Of a stretch of DNA of 64,000 nt, positions 59,171 through 64,000 are shown piece by piece. Each line of letters starts with the position of its first letter. Positions within the stretch are counted from its first letter, which is position 1. Source of the stretch: Alviniconcha marisindica (taxonomy: Eukaryota; Mollusca; Gastropoda; Provannidae); the NCBI GenBank assembly GCA_018857735.1, contig JABMCL010003107.1, positions 186,001 to 250,000 of the forward strand, read 5' to 3'. A model generated the notes under the pieces. That model was not told the DNA's origin. It searched no databases and worked only from the letters and a program-made list of their open reading frames with translations. Both the position numbers and the translations under genes were made by a program.

Positions 59171-60892
59171 TGAAAATAAATGTACAAAGAATCAGCTGGA
59201 CTTGCAATGCTCTGACAGAACCCAGTCCTTGAGAGGAAGAAGAAAAAGAAGGGCCATATTAAAAGAAAACTAAGAAAGAAAAAAAAGAAGAAAGGTAGGT
59301 AGTGTTGCTTAATGTCCTTGGATGTCGGTTGACACATTAGGGACAAGCTGAGACCAATGCCGAAGCATGGTTCAACATAGCTTTACATCCATGGAAACCA
59401 GAAGGCTCATTATGACAGACAGTCCAGGATGGCCACCTCAACTCACACAGCTCCTGAACTATGAAAAAAAAAAGGCCTGCAAATTGAGGTAAAAACTGTA
59501 AAAACTTTCTAGAATTTTTTGGTCAATACAAAAGATTTTTCAGTGTAAACATATTTCACAATCATTTGTGTGTTTAAAAAGCATATATGGGTCATTCTCC
59601 TGAAAACGACCGATGGAATAAAAATTAAACTAAAACATGATTTTTTTTTAACTACTGCTATATTTCTGATGTAATGTGTTTGAAGAAATAAGGGAAATGC
59701 CACAATGGGTAAATGCATCATTATTTCTTGTGCTGTGAGCCTTTTTTTTGTAAAAATCGCGACATTTTCATGGCTGCCATTTGTGACATGGCTATAGACC
59801 ATTCCCATGAGAGGAAATTTTAGAGTGCTCTGCCCCTGTGTAAGGCAGAAGTTTGTTGACTGGGACGTTCTGGCGGCTATGGGTAGTCTGCTATCCACCA
59901 CCTACTGGGCGTCACCTGAGCAAAGGTAGTTTCGATCAACCGCAATACTAAAAAATAACTACCATGGGGAAGGATACTGTGTGTGCTGTATGAACTACAA
60001 GGAAAGGAGGTGGAGGGATGTGAATTAAAGTTGAACAGATTAACTGCTGACAAGAAACAGTGGAAAGTTAGGTGGTCGTTGCTCAGCAAAACTGGTCAAA
60101 AAAGTGACAGCATGTTTGCCACTATAATCCGCACAGCTTTGTTTTAAAAAAACACACTATTTTATTTACTTTATTTTGGACAGAATTCTTTCAGTATCCA
60201 GATGCTTTTAAAAACTGGGGTGGGGGTGTATATTTAAAGAGGATTTACAACAAAATCACCGGCCAACCCTATGTGCAATCATTACTGTTTCTACGCTACA
60301 GACAGGCAGCCTAATTCTAGCGCTAACCCTATCAGCAGTGTGCCTTTAATTTATTTTGTAATTTTTAATTTGTAAATCCTGACCAAAGTCTCCTGTATGT
60401 GCATGTATGCAAACTGTGTTTGAATGTGTTTGTGCCTTTATATGGCAAATTGTAAATATAAGGTTTGAGTGAGACAGTGGTGTTGATGACATTTGCTTTC
60501 CACTGACAAGCTCACATTTAATTATTTTTTTCGGTCTAAAAACCCTGGAGTAGTTCAGAATATAGCTTTTCATATTACACCCACTGCTACTTACTAACTT
60601 AGTGTAAACTGTAAGGAATGTGGCCTGAGTTTTACCTTTTGGCTTCTCACTTCATTTTTTCCCTTTTTTTTCTAGTCAAATTATCAAAATTTCTTTAAAC
60701 TTAAAGAGGTCTGAATCATAACAGTGTACATTACAGCAATATACAGTTTATATCTATACATATACTGCTTTTTAAGAATCAAGAATATTCAGTTGTTCTC
60801 TGTAAACACAGGAAATTCAAATTATGGCCACAAGCAAAATAAAAAAAACATACATTATAACAAATAGTGGAGGCCTAGTGCATTAACTATTG

Positions 60893-60896
<4 letters not shown>

Positions 60897-60951
<55 letters not shown>
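60897..60951. repeat. (CA)~27 microsatellite and neighbouring CA-rich stretch
   Basis: Pure CA tract; CA-rich and (ATAG)n sequence continues to about 61260. Confidence 0.95.
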
Positions 60952-60953
<2 letters not shown>

Positions 60954-61624
60954 TTACTATATATATATAGATAGATAGATACACACACACACTCTGCTAA
61001 AATATGCAAGTCAGTTTAGACACAGATTAAAAATACAGCTATTAAGACACACGCGCACACCCGTACATCTATCTCTTGCTTACACACCCACCCACAACAC
61101 CCACCCACCCCACACCCTCCCCCCTCCCACACACATATATACACACAACTGGTATACACGTATGCATTCTACTTATTTTTAAAAATAATGTACAAATAAA
61201 TACAGCCACAGATTAAGAGTACAACAATTAAAACAACACACATACCTGCACGCACACACAAGCTGCATGCATGCATAGTGCTTTAAAAATAAATAAATGC
61301 AATTCACAAAATGCAGTGCTCACACAGTAATTGATGTAGTTTTGTGGTTTTACATTTTGTTCATGATATATTCAGTTTCATTCATATGTGTGCTTCTGTG
61401 TTCTGAGAGGAAAATAACACTAACTGACAAACAACTGTGAATAAATCATTAAATGTCTACTTGATTTTTATTACCATTTATGAACAGTTTTGTCTAATAA
61501 CCAAGTAAAGAGACTGACCTGAACTGATTTTGCTTCCTCTTTTAAAACTGTCCTCATAAAACACCTGCTCAAAAACTGTTTTTAAACCTCTTGCCTCAGT
61601 CTCTTCATTGTCTTTACTTCACTT

Positions 61625-61735
<111 letters not shown>

Positions 61736-62449
61736 GTAAATCACTGCACACCCATTTTATATCTTTATTATTAATATTACTAACTGAATTAAACTTATCA
61801 TAGTAGTCCACATCTTCAAAGTGTTAATATACATCTTTACAAGTCTATAATAATGTGAAGGTGAAGAAATTGCAAATTGTACAAGTCTCCCTCTCCTCCT
61901 CAACTCCCTCCTCTCTCTGGCTCAGTGTCATGAGAAAAAATCTTCTTCTACTCACTTTGTTCAGATGGTTAATTGGATCAGTCATAATGAGAAATGTATT
62001 GCAAACTATTTCAGTGTCTTGTACTTCAATAAACAGTTCAAGTCCCTGGCCTGTAACTCACAAAATTAAATGCAGAAGCAGCAAGATATTGCCATACATT
62101 ACATAATTTCAAAGTAAATGGGACAAGAACTGAAGGTTCATCTAGTATCTAGTAGAGTAGCAGTGTTCTCTGACATAGTACAGTGTACATATTCATCCTT
62201 CATGAGAATGTATATAGACAAACTGATAGGCAATGCCATTTGTTAAAATGCAGGTTAGGTTGGCTGTTGATGAATTAACTTTATGAATTAATTTGTCAAT
62301 GCTGGCGGTCATGTGTGATTATTTCTGTCACTTATTGTAAGCTGAACATTTTCCACTCTTCTTTGAGTAGCTGTGCTCACTGTCTTTGAAGGAATCACTA
62401 GTCAAGCAGCTTAGGATCACATTCAAAAGACTCATAACTTGAGTCTAAC

Positions 62450-62482
<33 letters not shown>

Positions 62483-63753
62483 ATGTGAGGCTAATTTTAC
62501 AAATAAACATATGATTTTAAATGTACTCTTAGTTAATAAATTATACTTGAGATGTGAATTGATTTGATCAAACTGTATCATTAGTTACAGTGAGGCAGCA
62601 TGGTCTTCAGAGCTGCATTTATGTGTAATACTTGGTTGTTGCTACAACTATTATGAGCTGCGCCTGTTTCTGTGTGTGTTTACTGTTAGTGCAGCAGCTG
62701 TTTACATGTGCGTTTAGTGTGAATATGCCTGTTGACCTGTCTTATATTTGTTAATTCAATGTTCCAACTAACTAACTCTCTCTCTCTGATGCCTGTAATT
62801 TTATATTTGCTCTTCAGTAACTTAGTAAGGACTAGAAGTTAGACCGGTTTTTGACTGAACCTAAACTACAATCCTTGTAAAATAAAGTTTTTCAGTTCAA
62901 GTTCTCTCTTCTCTCTTTTTTTCTCCCTTTTGAAGCCAGTCTGATGAAACTGCTCCTCATTGCGGGAAAATAAAGTATGATATATTACAATGGACAAGTT
63001 CTGCCTTTGTGCTCCTGACCAGCTGTCCATTTTTCTTCAACCATACTTTTAAATCTAAAAACTAATGTTTGCCATGTGAAATGACCATGCACTCGCCGCT
63101 GTTGAATGGCAGCCAGATGTCCCACTCGGCAAGGGGCTATACTCATACCAAACTCCTGCCTTGCTCGTGGGAATGGTCTATAGGAATGTTAGCTGATCAC
63201 AGATATTTCCTTGGAAACGTTCATGATTGAATAAAAACAGGTTTCATGAGAAAAAAGAAGGCTAGTTCTTACATACAAATGGTATTTATTGTGTGTTATA
63301 CTAACAGCTCCAAACAAAGGAAACATAATCAATGTCACACGTTACTGATGGTGTCTTCTAAGTGTGTATCACGATACTGTGACTTGTTCACAACAGAAAC
63401 TAAAGAACTTTCTTTTTTTCATCAGGTTTGTAGATAACCACATTTCACCTTATTTTTAATGCTTGTTTGATGACAAGAGAGTAGATACGAAATAAATTAC
63501 AGTCATTTCTCAGGGGTGGTTGACATGGTGTCTTACAATGATGTAATGTGCGAGCACACAAAAGAATTATTTCTGCTTGTACCATTGACTTTCGACCTAC
63601 CCTAACTACCAGTCCACATCAGCTGACTTGCGGCAGCAACATTTGACCTCTTTTTGCGCTGTGTGTGGTGTATTATTTCACTACAAAGGGAAAGCACTGG
63701 GGTTTCTTCAGGGTGAGGGATGTAACGTTCATGACACATTTTTGTTCCCACTC

Positions 63754-64000
63754 GGCTGAGTGTTTGTATGCAACCCTTTGTAACCAAACTTGGTATTGTG
63801 GTGCACCACCATGAGCCGGAATGTCATGCAAAAAAAAACTGGGATTCTATCTTCAAGGTCAAGGTCACAGTGTGGGCTTATATAATCAAAATATGATGGT
63901 TTCTGCTATATCTTTTATTAGTTCTAAACCAGTGAGTCTTTTGCAACCAAACTCAATTTGAGTGTAGATCATCATAAGCAAAGAAGGTCCAGTGAAAATT
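63754..64000 (-). repeat. Satellite monomers, inverted, running off the right edge
   Basis: TTGTAACCAAACTTGGTATT, ATCTTCAAGGTCAAGGTCAC and ATAATCAAAATATGATGGTT: the reverse complement of the array end at 22230-22490. Confidence 0.85.

Noticed and set aside
59963..60090. Additional THAP domain (MGKDTVCAV start)
   Set aside because: Only the first few residues resemble a THAP start; no Trp, C-x2-H or HxFP follows in any frame.

Overview
The window looks like nuclear DNA from a metazoan with large, repeat-filled introns. Codon usage and gene structure are eukaryotic, GT-AG splice sites fit a conserved protein exactly, and there are dozens of CA/GT and GA microsatellites, tRNA-derived SINEs, several non-LTR, DIRS-like and Ty3/gypsy-like relics and DNA transposons with terminal inverted repeats (TIRs). 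A mollusc, probably a marine gastropod, is my best guess. It rests on the look of the repeat families and is inference.

One host gene is well supported: a calpain-5-type (TRA-3/CAPN5 class) cysteine protease on the minus strand. Nine consecutive exons, called w1-w9, run from 57216 down to a stop codon at 18528-18530. All nine join in phase and give about 467 residues: the second half of the protease core with the catalytic His and Asn, the C2-like domain (calpain domain III), and a C-terminal C2 domain. The N-terminal part with the catalytic Cys is not found between 57217 and 64000 and presumably lies beyond the window. A candidate polyadenylation signal lies about 200 bp past the stop.

Layout: 1-5400, unassigned sequence, a MITE and a LINE RNase H relic. 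5900-11200, a decayed DIRS-like retrotransposon (minus) with an SGNH-hydrolase-like ORF, split by a SINE that is itself split by a LINE. 11200-18300, repeats and an unidentified ORF relic. 18528-57216, the calpain gene; its introns hold SINEs, a 4.0 kb TIR element with internal satellite and a nested transposon, a gypsy relic, three THAP-containing TTAA-flanked elements and three copies of one RNase H-bearing LINE. 57217-64000, a splice-acceptor-like tandem array, a satellite array, and an inverted copy of the 4.0 kb element interrupted by a 3.4 kb TA-flanked TIR element.

The most notable signals are at the calpain splice sites. At least four boundaries touch repeats: a roughly 60 bp tandem array of acceptor-plus-exon-start copies at w1, a (TG)n tract next to the w7 acceptor, a SINE tail supplying the w5 donor, and a SINE ending about 25 bp before the w9 acceptor. 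Also notable are a 98 bp perfect palindrome, two insertions for which a paralogous unoccupied site is present in the same window, and a satellite whose core is a tandem nuclear-receptor-type half-site. No CRISPR array, rRNA or functional tRNA gene was seen.
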